A stretch of DNA of 64,000 bases from Acinetobacter sp. ASP199. GTDB taxonomy: Bacteria; Pseudomonadota; Gammaproteobacteria; Pseudomonadales; Moraxellaceae. Positions 33,996-45,080 of the stretch are shown in pieces. Location of the stretch: NCBI RefSeq assembly GCF_022700675.1, contig NZ_CP062182.1, positions 930,001-994,000 on the forward strand, in the 5' to 3' direction. A model generated the notes under the pieces. That model had not been told where the DNA came from, did no database searches, and saw nothing but the letters and a program-made list of their open reading frames with translations. Each line of letters starts with the position of its first letter. Position 1 is the stretch's first letter. Position numbers and translations under genes: made by a program.

Positions 33996-35408
33996 TTAAG
34001 CTTTATTGTGATAGAACTTGTAGTAGCTGGCATAGCAAAGTCCAATAAACACCAGACAGCCAAAGAAGCTGATACGCATTGTTGGATCAAATACCATACT
34101 GATACAGGTGAGCAGACAGAACAGGAAGCCTAGAATCGGTACGATCGGGAACAATGGTGCAGCGAATTCAAGATCCTTTGCAGTTTTGCCCTGTTTGTAC
34201 CACTCACGGCGGAAGTTGAACATACTGAGACAGATACTCATCCAGACCACCACCATGGTAAAGGCAGCAATACCCAACAGGTTAGTGAAAATGGTTTCTG
34301 GCGCAAACTGTTCAGATAACAGACCTGGCATACCACCGATCATGGTCACGATCACTGCAATGTAAGGAATACCGCGTGCATTCACTCTTGAGAACATTGT
34401 TGGTAATTGTTTGCTATAAGACAATGACCACATCATACGAGAAGCAGCAAATAGACCTGAGTTTGCAGCAGACAACAGCGCAGTAATAATTACAAAGCGA
34501 ATGACATCTTCAGCGTATGGAATACCAATGTGCTGGAATACGGTCACGAATGGACTACTACTTACGCCTTCAGCAGCAAGACCTGCTTCTTGATGGGGTA
34601 ATAGACAGGTCACCACGACAATCGTACCTACAAAGAAAATCAATAGGCGAAAAATTGCGGTATTGATGGCTTTCGGTACATTTTTGGCAGGATCTTTGGT
34701 TTCACCAGCCGCTACACCAATCAGTTCTGTACCTGAGAAGGCAAAGTTGACAATTAGCATGGTGGTGAAGATCGGGAGCAGGCCTTCAGGGAACCAGCCC
34801 TGAGCTGTCAGATTGGTAAACAGTGGCGCCGTTTCCTGACCTGCATAACCCAGTACACCAAAGATGGCTAACAAGCCCAGCAGGATAAAAGCAATAACGG
34901 TGATCACTTTAATCAACGCCAGCCAGAATTCGGATTCTGCAAACCAGCGGGTCGAAATCATATTCAGTGTAAATACAAGGGCACCAAAGACCAGTGTCCA
35001 CATCCACATGGAACTGTCCGGGAACCATTCCTGCATCAATAAAGCTGCAGCGGTAAATTCGGTTCCCAGTGTCACTGACCAGGTCAGCCAGTATAACCAG
35101 GTAATGGTATAGCCTGTGCCCGGACCGATATAACGTTTGGCATAAGCACCAAATGAACCAGATTCAGGCATATGTACGGCAAGTTCGCCCAGACATAGCA
35201 TAACCATGTAAGCGATGATACCGCCAAGGAGATAAGCAAGAATGGCACCTACAGGCCCCGTCTGTGCAATGACTTCACCCGACCCTAAAAATAGGCCAGT
35301 CCCGATTGCGCCACCAAGCGAAATCATGACCAGATGTCGAGTACTCATAGCGCGTTTTAAAGGCGCAGAATTGCCCTGATGCGAAGCATCATTCGGAGAT
35401 GAGTGCAT
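33996..35408 (-). CDS. APC-family amino acid permease
   Basis: 470 residues from the ATG at 35408; a TTG at 35429 would add seven. About twelve membrane helices. The N-terminal 'LVMISLGGAIGTGLFLGSG' is the conserved helix 1 substrate-binding signature of amino acid permeases (LysP/AnsP/GabP/ProY type), and 'CLGELAVHMPESGSFGAYA' follows. It imports an amino acid with protons. Specificity cannot be read from sequence. Transcribed alone and flanked by tRNA-Glu genes. No strong ribosome site is seen before either start. Confidence 0.87.
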   Translation of the reverse strand: MHSSPNDASHQGNSAPLKRAMSTRHLVMISLGGAIGTGLFLGSGEVIAQTGPVGAILAYLLGGIIAYMVMLCLGELAVHMPESGSFGAYAKRYIGPGTGYTITWLYWLTWSVTLGTEFTAAALLMQEWFPDSSMWMWTLVFGALVFTLNMISTRWFAESEFWLALIKVITVIAFILLGLLAIFGVLGYAGQETAPLFTNLTAQGWFPEGLLPIFTTMLIVNFAFSGTELIGVAAGETKDPAKNVPKAINTAIFRLLIFFVGTIVVVTCLLPHQEAGLAAEGVSSSPFVTVFQHIGIPYAEDVIRFVIITALLSAANSGLFAASRMMWSLSYSKQLPTMFSRVNARGIPYIAVIVTMIGGMPGLLSEQFAPETIFTNLLGIAAFTMVVVWMSICLSMFNFRREWYKQGKTAKDLEFAAPLFPIVPILGFLFCLLTCISMVFDPTMRISFFGCLVFIGLCYASYYKFYHNKA

Positions 35409-35521
35409 AGGAAATAAAAAAAACTTCAAAAGGAATGAAGCGAGCTATTGTAGTGAAAAACTACAAATCTGCAATGGAATAATAGTAAATTTCAATTAGT
35501 GCTGATCGGAGATGATCAAGA

Positions 35522-35597
35522 TGGCGTCCCTACGGGGATTCGAACCCCGGTTACCGCCGTGAAAGGGCGATGTCCTAGGCCTCTAGACGATAGGGAC
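35522..35597 (-). tRNA. tRNA-Glu(UUC), copy 4
   Basis: Same 76-nt sequence as copies 1-3 with encoded CCA and TTC anticodon. It stands alone 114 bp upstream of the permease start, with its own promoter. I see no terminator between the two, so the permease could receive read-through. Confidence 0.97.
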
Positions 35598-35614
35598 GTT
35601 GCGAGGTGATGGCT

Positions 35615-35643
35615 ATATTAAGGACTAAGCCAGGTTTTGTCAA
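35615..35643 (-). promoter_or_regulatory. Promoter of tRNA-Glu copy 4
   Basis: Minus strand TTGACA (35638-35643), 17-bp spacer, TAATAT (35615-35620). Same layout as at the triple unit. Confidence 0.7.
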
Positions 35644-35922
35644 AAGGCTTTTTGCTAAAAATGTATTAACAGATTAAACATTAAACAAAACAAGAACTTT
35701 ATTTTATCAGGTGATTGTTATTGCAGCAAATGACTGAAATATAAATAAAAAAGTAAACCTGACTTAAGTGAGGTTCACTTTTGAAGAAAAGTTTAAATTT
35801 CATGAGAGAAATAAAGGCGCTATTTTAAGTTTGATTTATATGAATATTTGCAATTAATAAGGATATTCAAATGAATATTCATTTTTTATTTAGAAGGTAA
35901 ATACAGGTGCAGATCACTGTAA

Positions 35923-36081
35923 TTAGTGATCTGGCGTCTGATATTGCTCAGTTGGTATTTTTTCTGCAGGTGTAGTGACTGTCTTAGTTTCAGCAGCTTT
36001 ATTATCATCACGGTTGACAATATAAATATACAGCATTGAAGGAGCCAGAATAAGTAAAACAATCAGGAGTTTCTTGAACAT
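35923..36081 (-). CDS. Small membrane-anchored protein, 52 aa, unknown function
   Basis: The minus-strand ORF reads MFKKLLIVLLILAPSMLYIY and then a short hydrophilic tail ending TEQYQTPDH. It has one N-terminal membrane helix (about residues 4-22) and a charged, Thr-rich outside segment. It is the only coding-like ORF in the 640-bp gap between two tRNA-Glu genes. The ribosome site is weak, so support comes mainly from the typical leader-peptide-like composition. Function unknown. Confidence 0.55.
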   Translation of the reverse strand: MFKKLLIVLLILAPSMLYIYIVNRDDNKAAETKTVTTPAEKIPTEQYQTPDH

Positions 36082-36242
36082 AATGAAAAATGATAAATCT
36101 TGAACTTGTTTTGATTATAGCCTAAGCAGATTGGAAAGGGCACTAAAGTAGCGTATTCGCAAAACTAAAATTGAAATGAATAATTAAAAACTGGATATTC
36201 TTGATGAATAAGAATAAAACTGAAAGAGAGAAGCAGAATAGA

Positions 36243-36318
36243 TGGCGTCCCTACGGGGATTCGAACCCCGGTTACCGCCGTGAAAGGGCGATGTCCTAGG
36301 CCTCTAGACGATAGGGAC
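36243..36318 (-). tRNA. tRNA-Glu(UUC), copy 5
   Basis: Fifth identical copy, 76 nt with CCA. It begins 20 bp after the rnt stop codon. Confidence 0.97.
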
Positions 36319-36335
36319 GTTTAGAAGATGGCGGT

Positions 36336-36364
36336 ATCTTATTGATCCGCCACTAAAGTGTCAA
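36336..36364 (-). promoter_or_regulatory. Promoter of tRNA-Glu copy 5, overlapping the end of rnt
   Basis: Minus strand TTGACA (36359-36364), 17-bp spacer, TAAGAT (36336-36341). The -35 lies inside the last codons of rnt and the -10 overlaps its stop codon, so the tRNA promoter is embedded in coding sequence. Confidence 0.7.
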
Positions 36365-36998
36365 GGAGGTGTGGGGTGAGTTTGTTTAAAATATAGCAAA
36401 ACAGTTCAGCTGTCTTCTGTGTGTCATATAACGCAGAGTGGGCTTCTTTGCCATCGAACTCAATTCCGGCCTGAATACAGGATTTTGCCAGTACGGTTTG
36501 ACCAAACATCACCGCGCTTAAAGTCACTGTGTCAAACACAGAAAAGCTATGAAACGGATTCTGGTTTTTGGTCCCTGTACGTGCAATCGCTGCCTGTACA
36601 AAGCCTAAATCGAAATGGGCATTGTGACCCACCAGAACTGCATGAGTACAGTTTTGCTGGCGACGTACTTCATTGACAGATTTAAAAATGCGTTTTAACG
36701 CAGTTTTCTCATCTTCGGCCATCGCAATACGCATCGGATTAGAGGGATCGATCCCAATAAAGTCCAGCGAACGGCGGTCGAGGTTTGCCCCTTCAAACGG
36801 ATTAATATGTGCATGGTAAGCTTGACCAGGCACAAATTCACCTTTCTCATTAAAAATAATAGGAATGGCAGCGATTTCCAGCAAGGCGTCAGTTTGTGCA
36901 TTAAAGCCTGCTGTCTCTACATCGACAACAACAGGCAGGAATCCACGGAAACGTTGACCAATGACTGGGAGAGTTTCATTTGTCACACTTTTCTCCAT
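36339..36998 (-). CDS. rnt: Ribonuclease T
   Basis: 219 residues. A DEDDh 3'-5' exonuclease that trims tRNA and other stable RNA 3' ends. Exo I: '[11 protein letters not shown]' near residue 25. Exo II: '[13 protein letters not shown]' near 125. Exo III: '[17 protein letters not shown]' near 190. Length is normal. The 5' end overlaps the pyrC 3' end by 16 bp, so the two share a transcript. It lies immediately upstream of a tRNA gene, although the link to tRNA maturation may be chance. Confidence 0.94.
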   Translation of the reverse strand: MEKSVTNETLPVIGQRFRGFLPVVVDVETAGFNAQTDALLEIAAIPIIFNEKGEFVPGQAYHAHINPFEGANLDRRSLDFIGIDPSNPMRIAMAEDEKTALKRIFKSVNEVRRQQNCTHAVLVGHNAHFDLGFVQAAIARTGTKNQNPFHSFSVFDTVTLSAVMFGQTVLAKSCIQAGIEFDGKEAHSALYDTQKTAELFCYILNKLTPHLLDTLVADQ

Positions 36999-38017
36999 TG
37001 AATGGTTTTACCCGCATATAACGGAATAATTTGTTCACCATCCAAATAGTCCAGACTCTCAGGAATCACTTGATCTTGTTTTACCAAGGTAATGGTATTG
37101 GTATTGCGAGGAAGGCCGTAGAAATCAGCACCAAAGTGGCTTGCAAAACCTTCCAGACGGTCAATTTTGCCGACCTGATCAAATGCCTGAGCATAAAGTT
37201 CAATTGCAGTGGGCGCACTATAACATCCTGCGCAACCACATGCATTTTCTTTGGCGTTTTTTGAGTGCGGCGCACTGTCAGTTCCAAGGAAGAACTTGGG
37301 ATTACCGCTGGTCGCGACTTCAAGCAGGGTTTGCTGATGTGTTTGACGTTTCAAAATCGGCAAGCAGTAGAAATGAGGTTTTACACCGCCCACCAGCATG
37401 TCATTACGGTTGAACAATAAATGTTGAGGCGTAATTGTTGCAGCCACATTACGGTCTTGTTCCAGCACAAAGTTTGCCGCTTCACTGGTGGTGATATGTT
37501 CTAGCACCAGTTTCAGCTTCGGGAACTGCTTTAATAATGGGGAAAGCACTTCATCCAGGAAACGTTTTTCACGATCAAAAATGTCGACGTGGTTATGCGT
37601 GACTTCGCCATGTAGCAATAAAGGCACCTGATGTTCTTCAAGTTGCTCAATCACGGCATAGACTTTAGAAATATCGCTTACACCGCTATCCGAGTTTGTG
37701 GTCGCACCAGCCGGGTAAAGCTTGATAGCATTCACATGCTCAGATTCTTTGATTTTTTTGACTTCTGCAGGTGAAGTATTGTTGGTGAAGTACAACACCA
37801 TGCGTGGATCAAAGTTTAAGCCTTCAGGCACATGCGCCATGATGCGTTCACGATAGCTGTTTGCCTCTTCCACGGTTTTTACTGGCGGAACCAGGTTTGG
37901 CATACAGATTGCGCGGGAAAATTGTTGAGCTAAATCAGGAACAGTACGCTTAAGTGCTAGACCATCACGTAGGTGAGCGTGCCAGTCATCTGGCTGGAGA
38001 ATCGTAATCGTATTCAA
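36983..38017 (-). CDS. pyrC: Dihydroorotase
   Basis: 344 residues. Class II dihydroorotase of pyrimidine synthesis, cyclising N-carbamoyl-aspartate. The metal-binding '[10 protein letters not shown]' is near residue 11; carboxylated Lys in '[16 protein letters not shown]'; His in 'LLLHGEVTH' and '[11 protein letters not shown]'; Asp in 'FLGTDSAPH'. The frame starts at a TTG (38015-38017): Pseudomonas PyrC starts at an equivalent distance from the DDWH motif, and no ATG or GTG lies upstream in frame. This rare start may lower expression. Confidence 0.94.
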   Translation of the reverse strand: MNTITILQPDDWHAHLRDGLALKRTVPDLAQQFSRAICMPNLVPPVKTVEEANSYRERIMAHVPEGLNFDPRMVLYFTNNTSPAEVKKIKESEHVNAIKLYPAGATTNSDSGVSDISKVYAVIEQLEEHQVPLLLHGEVTHNHVDIFDREKRFLDEVLSPLLKQFPKLKLVLEHITTSEAANFVLEQDRNVAATITPQHLLFNRNDMLVGGVKPHFYCLPILKRQTHQQTLLEVATSGNPKFFLGTDSAPHSKNAKENACGCAGCYSAPTAIELYAQAFDQVGKIDRLEGFASHFGADFYGLPRNTNTITLVKQDQVIPESLDYLDGEQIIPLYAGKTIQWRKV

Positions 38018-38159
38018 GGCGAATTCAATCAGAGAAATAATATGAATGATAATGCATCTATGCTGAAAATGGTAATGTGAAATACTGACAAAAGATGCAT
38101 TAACTATGAATTAATTTAAAAAAGTATGTTATTTTAAAAACATTAAAAAAATTACATAC

Positions 38160-39437
38160 ATGCTTGCCATGGAATATAAATACAATTTAGCGAAACTGCA
38201 GGATCAAAAGGAAAAAGTCGAAGAACTTATTGCTGGGCAGAAATTAAGCCGAGTTTTTCCACAACCTCTTGAAGATGAATTCTGGACTAAAAATCTGGAA
38301 CGTGCCCGTAAGCACGCCGATCGGTATGTCTGGGCGGGACTATTAATCTATTTTGTCGGTATGCTTATTCTTATTCCGACCGATTACTGGATCATCGATA
38401 AACAATATTTTGTTCATGATTTTGCACTATGCTTATTGGGCATTATTAATGGTGGAATCAGTTTATTTGTCTTCTATTTGTTTTCCAGTTTAGAGAGATT
38501 AAAACCCTTTTTTCAGCCAGCTTCATTGATCCTGATTTTCTGGGCACTGGTTTCAATTTCATGCCTGACCATGTCTATCCAGACAGCTGCCTTACAACAT
38601 CAGTCTATGGCAATTGTCACCATTATTTATGTGCTGGGTTATATTCTTACCGGTGTGAAGCCGATTCAGATGATGGTGACTGGTGTATTGGCAGCAGGAA
38701 CCACGATTATTTGCCTGATACTGATTGGAGCGAACTTTAATCCCTTGGTATTTGGCAGAATTTTGTTGGGCAGTTGCCTGCTGGGTTTTGTGATTAGTCA
38801 TATGATTTTTGCACGTGAACGGATGATTTTCCTCTATTCCATGCGGGCGCGGATCAGCGAACAGATTCATCGGATTCATAATACTGAACTGTTGCACCTG
38901 AGCCAGCATGATGAACTGACCAAAATCTCGAATCGTCGTACTTTTGATGAAATGCTGGAAATTTATTTTTCTACCGCTCAGCGTAAAGAAAGCTCCTTGG
39001 CTATTCTGTTTATCGATGTGGATTTCTTTAAAAACTATAACGATTTTTATGGGCATCAGAAGGGCGATGACGTCATTTCGAATATTGCCAAGACTGTCAA
39101 AAATGCCATTCGACATATGGATTTTGTGGCACGTTATGGTGGGGAAGAGTTTGTGGTGCTGCTTCCAGAAACCGATGCACACGGGGCTTATGCAGTGGCA
39201 TCCAATATTTTCAAAGCCATTGAACGTTTGGAAATTCCACATGAAAAATCTTCGGTTGCAAAACATATCACCATCAGTTTAGGCATTACTGTCTATCGTG
39301 GTGAAGAAGATATTGATAAAGATGCATTATTGGGCATTGCAGATCAGGCGCTGTACCGTGCCAAGCAACTGGGGCGCAATCAGATTTATTATCAGAGCAT
39401 TGCTTCAGCAAGTTCAAACCCGATGCATACCAGTTAA
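38160..39437 (+). CDS. Membrane diguanylate cyclase (GGEEF)
   Basis: 425 residues from ATG 38160 (ATG 38169 is nearly as likely). A helical N-terminus is followed by about six membrane helices between residues 58 and 225 (MASE-like, not assigned), a short coiled linker, and the GGDEF domain from about 255 to 415. Motifs 'DELTKISNRRTFDEML', 'FIDVDFFKNYNDFYGHQKGD' and GGEEF at 327-331. RHMD at 318-321 fits the RxxD inhibitory site. It should synthesise c-di-GMP at the inner membrane. Divergent from pyrC, convergent with argG. Confidence 0.9.
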   Translation: MLAMEYKYNLAKLQDQKEKVEELIAGQKLSRVFPQPLEDEFWTKNLERARKHADRYVWAGLLIYFVGMLILIPTDYWIIDKQYFVHDFALCLLGIINGGISLFVFYLFSSLERLKPFFQPASLILIFWALVSISCLTMSIQTAALQHQSMAIVTIIYVLGYILTGVKPIQMMVTGVLAAGTTIICLILIGANFNPLVFGRILLGSCLLGFVISHMIFARERMIFLYSMRARISEQIHRIHNTELLHLSQHDELTKISNRRTFDEMLEIYFSTAQRKESSLAILFIDVDFFKNYNDFYGHQKGDDVISNIAKTVKNAIRHMDFVARYGGEEFVVLLPETDAHGAYAVASNIFKAIERLEIPHEKSSVAKHITISLGITVYRGEEDIDKDALLGIADQALYRAKQLGRNQIYYQSIASASSNPMHTS

Positions 39438-39460
39438 ATATTTTCTGAATAACAGATAAT

Positions 39461-39488
39461 AAAAAAACCGCTCATTTGAGCGGTTTTT
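39461..39488. terminator. Bidirectional terminator between the diguanylate cyclase and argG
   Basis: AAAAACCGCTCA / TGAGCGGTTTTT hairpin with a very short loop, placed between two convergent genes. Confidence 0.87.
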
Positions 39489-39501
39489 AATCAGATAAAA
39501 A

Positions 39502-40920
<1,419 letters not shown>

Positions 40921-41162
40921 TCAAATGGCAAGTTTTCGCAAAAAAAATGCAAAATCTAAAAAATAGACAAAAAAATAAACAATCTAATGCAAAGAGAGCT
41001 ATCAAAAATGGCCTTGAATTGGCCAAATCCAGGGTTTTAAAGCGGGCTAAGACTAAAGTTCTATAGGCTTCATTTTATCTCAACCTTTGCTTCTCTCGAC
41101 TTGTTAAATACCGGATGTTGCTTAGCTTTCGCTCATATTGAATCTCATCTTTTAATATATAA

Positions 41163-41179
41163 AATTGGTCATACCAATT
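41163..41179. promoter_or_regulatory. LldR-type operator, distal
   Basis: AATTGGTCATACCAATT is a 17-bp near-perfect palindrome of the FadR/GntR class (TGGTnnnACCA). It closely matches the E. coli LldR operator form AATTGGnnnTACCAATT. Centre at 41171, 169 bp before the lctP start. Confidence 0.75.
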
Positions 41180-41266
41180 ATATTTTAATGATTTAACTAT
41201 TGCGGTATTTTAAATATTTTATTAATTTAGCTACCTAAAAGACTGATATTGGTCTGCTTAATTCTA

Positions 41267-41283
41267 AATTGGTCATACCAATA
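41267..41283. promoter_or_regulatory. LldR-type operator, proximal
   Basis: AATTGGTCATACCAATA differs from the distal site only in the last base. Centre-to-centre distance is 104 bp, about ten helical turns, suggesting DNA looping by LldR as proposed for the two-operator E. coli lld promoter. Between the two lies a lone half-site ATTGGTC at 41248. Confidence 0.75.
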
Positions 41284-41339
41284 ATCTTTTGGACATGTCC
41301 TGTAATGAAATAACAAACAAGCATTTCAAGGAGTAGAGA

Positions 41340-43001
41340 ATGCTTCAACAGTGGCAACAAATTTACGATCCAATCGGAAATATCTGGATTTCCAGCGCGA
41401 TCGCCCTCATCCCAATCGTATTCTTTTTCCTTGCTCTTGCTGTTTTCAGAATGAAGGGCAGTGTAGCAGGAACGATTACTGTGGCTTTGGCATTTCTGGT
41501 GTCAATGTTTCTCTACAAAATGCCAGTCACTATGGCATTGGCTTCCATGGTCTATGGGTTCTTCTACGGCTTGTGGCCGATTGCCTGGATTATTATTGGC
41601 GCCGTATTCCTTTACAAGATTTCAGTGAAGACCGGTCAATTTGACATTATTCGCTCATCGATCCTGTCATTAACCGAAGACCAGCGTTTACAAATGTTAT
41701 TGGTCGGCTTCGCTTTTGGTACTTTCTTGGAAGGTGCTGCAGGCTTTGGCGCACCGGTTGCGATTACTGCTGCATTATTAGTAGGTCTTGGATTTAAACC
41801 GCTGTATGCTGCGGGTTTATGTCTGATTGTGAATACTGCACCTGTGGCTTTTGGTGCGATGGGAATTCCGATTATTGTCGCTGGTCAGGTATCAGGCGTA
41901 GACACCATGGAAATCAGCCAGATGGTAGGACGTCAATTGCCAATCATGGTACCCATTGTACTGGTGTGGATTATGGCAATCATGGATGGCTGGCGTGGTG
42001 TGAAAGAAACCTGGCCTGCAATTTTAGTCGGTGGTGGTTCTTTTGCCCTGGCGCAGTTCCTGACTGCTAACTATGTGGGTCCTGAATTACCCGATATCAC
42101 TGCAGCGATTGCATCTTTGGTGAGCTTAACGGTATTACTCAAGTTCTGGCAGCCAAAACATATTTTCCGTTTTGATAATGAACAACAGGTCGATAGCAAT
42201 ATTGCTTTGGCAAGCCAGCAAAAATATAGCATCGGTCAAATTATTAAAGCATGGTCGCCATTTGCGGTACTGACTGCCATGGTAACTTTATGGAGCATCA
42301 AACCCTTTAAAGATCTGTTTGCCAAAGATGGGGCTTTAAGTGATTTAGTAATTTCCATTAAAGTGCCTTTCCTGCATCAAATGATCCAAAAGTTGCCGCC
42401 GGTGGTCGCTGAAGCGAAAGATTACGACGCGATCTATAAATTTGACTGGTTATCGGCGACGGGTACAGCGATCATGATCGCTGCAATCATCACCATCATT
42501 TACTTAAAAATGAAACCGAAAGAGGCTGTGGCGACCTTTGCGGAAACGGTAAATGAACTGAAAACACCAATTTACTCAATTGGTATGGTATTGGCGTTTG
42601 CTTTTATTGCCAATTACTCAGGCTTATCGGCAACCTTGGCGTTAGCCTTGGCACATACTGGACAAGCCTTCACATTCTTCTCGCCATTCCTGGGTTGGGT
42701 CGGTGTATTCCTGACAGGGTCTGATACTTCAGCAAACGCATTGTTCTCGGCTTTACAGGCAACCACGGCTCAGCAGATCGGTGTACCTGAAGTATTGCTG
42801 GTGGCAGCGAATACCAGCGGTGGTGTAACCGGTAAAATGATTTCACCACAATCGATTGCAATTGCCTGTGCCGCAGTAGGTCTTGTCGGTAAAGAATCGG
42901 ATTTATTCCGCTTTACCGTAAAACACAGTATCACCTTCACGGTGATGATCGGTATCATTATCACCTTACAAGCTTATGTGTTCCCATGGATGATTCCATA
43001 A
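41340..43001 (+). CDS. lctP: L-lactate permease
   Basis: 553 residues, about 12-14 membrane helices, LctP family. '[20 protein letters not shown]' near 125 and '[20 protein letters not shown]' near 450 are family signatures. Imports lactate (and probably glycolate) with protons. The ATG has AAGGAGTAGAGA upstream. First gene of the lctP-lldR-lldD operon, and the next gene follows after 21 bp. Confidence 0.94.
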   Translation: MLQQWQQIYDPIGNIWISSAIALIPIVFFFLALAVFRMKGSVAGTITVALAFLVSMFLYKMPVTMALASMVYGFFYGLWPIAWIIIGAVFLYKISVKTGQFDIIRSSILSLTEDQRLQMLLVGFAFGTFLEGAAGFGAPVAITAALLVGLGFKPLYAAGLCLIVNTAPVAFGAMGIPIIVAGQVSGVDTMEISQMVGRQLPIMVPIVLVWIMAIMDGWRGVKETWPAILVGGGSFALAQFLTANYVGPELPDITAAIASLVSLTVLLKFWQPKHIFRFDNEQQVDSNIALASQQKYSIGQIIKAWSPFAVLTAMVTLWSIKPFKDLFAKDGALSDLVISIKVPFLHQMIQKLPPVVAEAKDYDAIYKFDWLSATGTAIMIAAIITIIYLKMKPKEAVATFAETVNELKTPIYSIGMVLAFAFIANYSGLSATLALALAHTGQAFTFFSPFLGWVGVFLTGSDTSANALFSALQATTAQQIGVPEVLLVAANTSGGVTGKMISPQSIAIACAAVGLVGKESDLFRFTVKHSITFTVMIGIIITLQAYVFPWMIP

Positions 43002-43022
43002 CACCATACTGAGGGCGGTGCA

Positions 43023-43766
43023 ATGAAAGTCTCTGATAAAGTCGTACAAAGTCTGCGTAGTCTGATTGAAAAAAATCATATGCAGGTCGGGGACCGTTTG
43101 CCCGCAGAACGTAAATTATGTGAGCAGTTAGGCGTGTCGCGCTCTTCGTTGCGAGAAGCGCTGCAGCATCTGGTTAGCCAGGGCATGCTGGTGAGCCGTG
43201 TTGGTGCCGGTACTTATTTGCAGGAACTGCCGAATCACTGGTCACAGCATCATATTGTGCAGCCTTTAAGTGACCTGATGGATGTCGATCCTGAATACCG
43301 TTTTGATGTTCAGGAGTCTCGTCTGATTCTGGAGGGCGGTACAGCCTGGTATGCAGCACAGCGAGCCACACCCGATGATATAAAAAAAATCAGACAGTGT
43401 TATGACCAGATTGCACATTATCAGCTGTTGGGTGATGACGATGAGGCAGCTCGCGCGGATGCCCGTTTTCATCTTGCGATTGCCGAGGCATCGCATAATG
43501 TGGTGCTGATCCAGTTGATGCGCAGTCTGTTCGACCTGCTGCAATTTAATGTGGTACTCGGACGACGCAAGGTCTATTCCGAGGCCCACCGTTTTGATCA
43601 GTTGCAGGACCAGCACTTTAAGGTGATGGCCGCAATTGAGCGTCAAGATCCAGAAGCTGCACGTCAGGCAGTTTGTGGACACATTGAGTTTGTCATTCAG
43701 CAAGTACGCACGATTGATGAGGATGAAGCCCGTCAGCAGCGTATGAGCCGATTAAACAGGATCTAA
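43023..43766 (+). CDS. lldR: FadR-family lactate regulator LldR
   Basis: 247 residues. An N-terminal winged helix (GntR; 'LPAERKLCEQLGVSRSSLRE' near 25-45) and a C-terminal FCD ligand domain (about 95-230) with metal-ligand His/Asp/Glu. It should bind the two palindromes upstream of lctP and release, or switch, with lactate. Encoded within its own target operon, giving autoregulation. Confidence 0.92.
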   Translation: MKVSDKVVQSLRSLIEKNHMQVGDRLPAERKLCEQLGVSRSSLREALQHLVSQGMLVSRVGAGTYLQELPNHWSQHHIVQPLSDLMDVDPEYRFDVQESRLILEGGTAWYAAQRATPDDIKKIRQCYDQIAHYQLLGDDDEAARADARFHLAIAEASHNVVLIQLMRSLFDLLQFNVVLGRRKVYSEAHRFDQLQDQHFKVMAAIERQDPEAARQAVCGHIEFVIQQVRTIDEDEARQQRMSRLNRI

Positions 43767-43769
43767 ATT

Positions 43770-44924
43770 ATGATTATCTCTTCTGCAAATGATTACCGTG
43801 AAGCCGCACGACGTCGTCTTCCACCATTCCTGTTTCATTATATTGATGGTGGGGCTTATGCAGAATACACGCTGAAACGCAATGTAGAAGATTTATCAAA
43901 AGTAGCGCTGCGTCAACGTGTCTTGAATGACATGTCAGCACTAAATCTGGAAACTAAATTATTTGATGAAACCCTTTCGATGCCGGTGGCCTTGTCACCT
44001 GTAGGCTTGACCGGTATGTATGCACGCCGTGGGGAAGTGCAGGCAGCAGTTGCGGCAGACCAAAAAGGGATTCCATTCACTTTGTCGACGGTATCTGTGT
44101 GTCCAATTGAAGAAGTGGCACCAGCGATCCAGCGCCCAATGTGGTTCCAGCTCTATGTCCTGCGTGACCGTGGCTTTATGAAAAATGCCTTGGAACGTGC
44201 CAAGGCGGCTGGCTGTTCAACGCTGGTCTTTACCGTGGATATGCCAGTGCCGGGTGCACGTTACCGTGATGCGCATTCCGGCATGAGTGGACCAAATGCA
44301 GCGATGCGCCGTTATATGCAATCTTGCATGCATCCGCACTGGGCCTGGAATGTCGGCTTAATGGGTCGTCCACACGACTTGGGCAATATCTCGAAATACC
44401 TCGGTAAACCGACAGGCCTTGAAGATTATATCGGCTGGTTGGGTGCCAATTTTGATCCGTCTATTTCCTGGAAAGATCTGGAATGGATCCGTGACTATTG
44501 GGATGGTCCGATGGTGATCAAAGGGATTCTGGATCCTGAAGATGCTAAAGATGCTGTACGTTTCGGTGCGGATGGCATTGTAGTATCCAACCATGGTGGT
44601 CGTCAGTTAGATGGTGTGTTATCTACCACACGTGCCTTGCCACCAATTGCTGATGCGGTAAAAGGTGAACTGAAAATTCTGGTCGACTCTGGTATCCGTA
44701 ATGGTCTGGATGTGGTGCGTATGCTGGCAATGGGTGCGGACACCTGTATGCTCGGTCGGGCCTTCGTTTATGCACTGGGTGCTGCAGGCGGGGCAGGTGT
44801 CAGCAACCTTCTTGATCTGATTGACAAGGAAATGCGTGTTGCCATGACCTTAACAGGTGCCAAGACCATTGCTGACATTACACAGGATTGTCTGGTAAAG
44901 CTCGATCGCGAAATTTCACAATAA
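43770..44924 (+). CDS. lldD: FMN-dependent L-lactate dehydrogenase
   Basis: 384 residues, alpha-hydroxyacid dehydrogenase TIM barrel. '[20 protein letters not shown]' N-terminal signature, active site '[13 protein letters not shown]' (His/Gly-Gly-Arg) near 275, FMN phosphate site '[19 protein letters not shown]'. Oxidises L-lactate to pyruvate, passing electrons to quinone at the inner membrane. Starts 3 bp after lldR. Confidence 0.95.
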   Translation: MIISSANDYREAARRRLPPFLFHYIDGGAYAEYTLKRNVEDLSKVALRQRVLNDMSALNLETKLFDETLSMPVALSPVGLTGMYARRGEVQAAVAADQKGIPFTLSTVSVCPIEEVAPAIQRPMWFQLYVLRDRGFMKNALERAKAAGCSTLVFTVDMPVPGARYRDAHSGMSGPNAAMRRYMQSCMHPHWAWNVGLMGRPHDLGNISKYLGKPTGLEDYIGWLGANFDPSISWKDLEWIRDYWDGPMVIKGILDPEDAKDAVRFGADGIVVSNHGGRQLDGVLSTTRALPPIADAVKGELKILVDSGIRNGLDVVRMLAMGADTCMLGRAFVYALGAAGGAGVSNLLDLIDKEMRVAMTLTGAKTIADITQDCLVKLDREISQ

Positions 44925-44932
44925 AACCAATC

Positions 44933-44962
44933 AGGATGACCACTCTAAATCGTGGTCATCCT
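44933..44962. other. Perfect intercistronic hairpin between lldD and dld
   Basis: AGGATGACCAC / GTGGTCATCCT, an 11-bp perfect stem with an 8-nt loop. No T tract follows, so it is not a normal terminator. It may protect the upstream mRNA 3' end or mark a processing point that lets dld be expressed at a different level. Confidence 0.5.
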
Positions 44963-45080
44963 AGAGCAATTCGGAACAACAGAATTACGGCTATTTCATC
45001 TATTCAAGATTAAAAATCCAAAACATGCTTATGGCTGATTTTATAAAAAGATAGCCATAAAAATGAAACGGGGCTCTACT

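Noticed and set aside
37141..37413. Plus-strand 90-aa ORF inside pyrC
   Set aside because: Shadow frame. pyrC on the minus strand has all catalytic motifs.
38592..39266. Minus-strand 224-aa ORF opposite the membrane diguanylate cyclase
   Set aside because: It lies fully antisense to a gene with clear GGDEF motifs. Its composition is that of a reversed coding strand.
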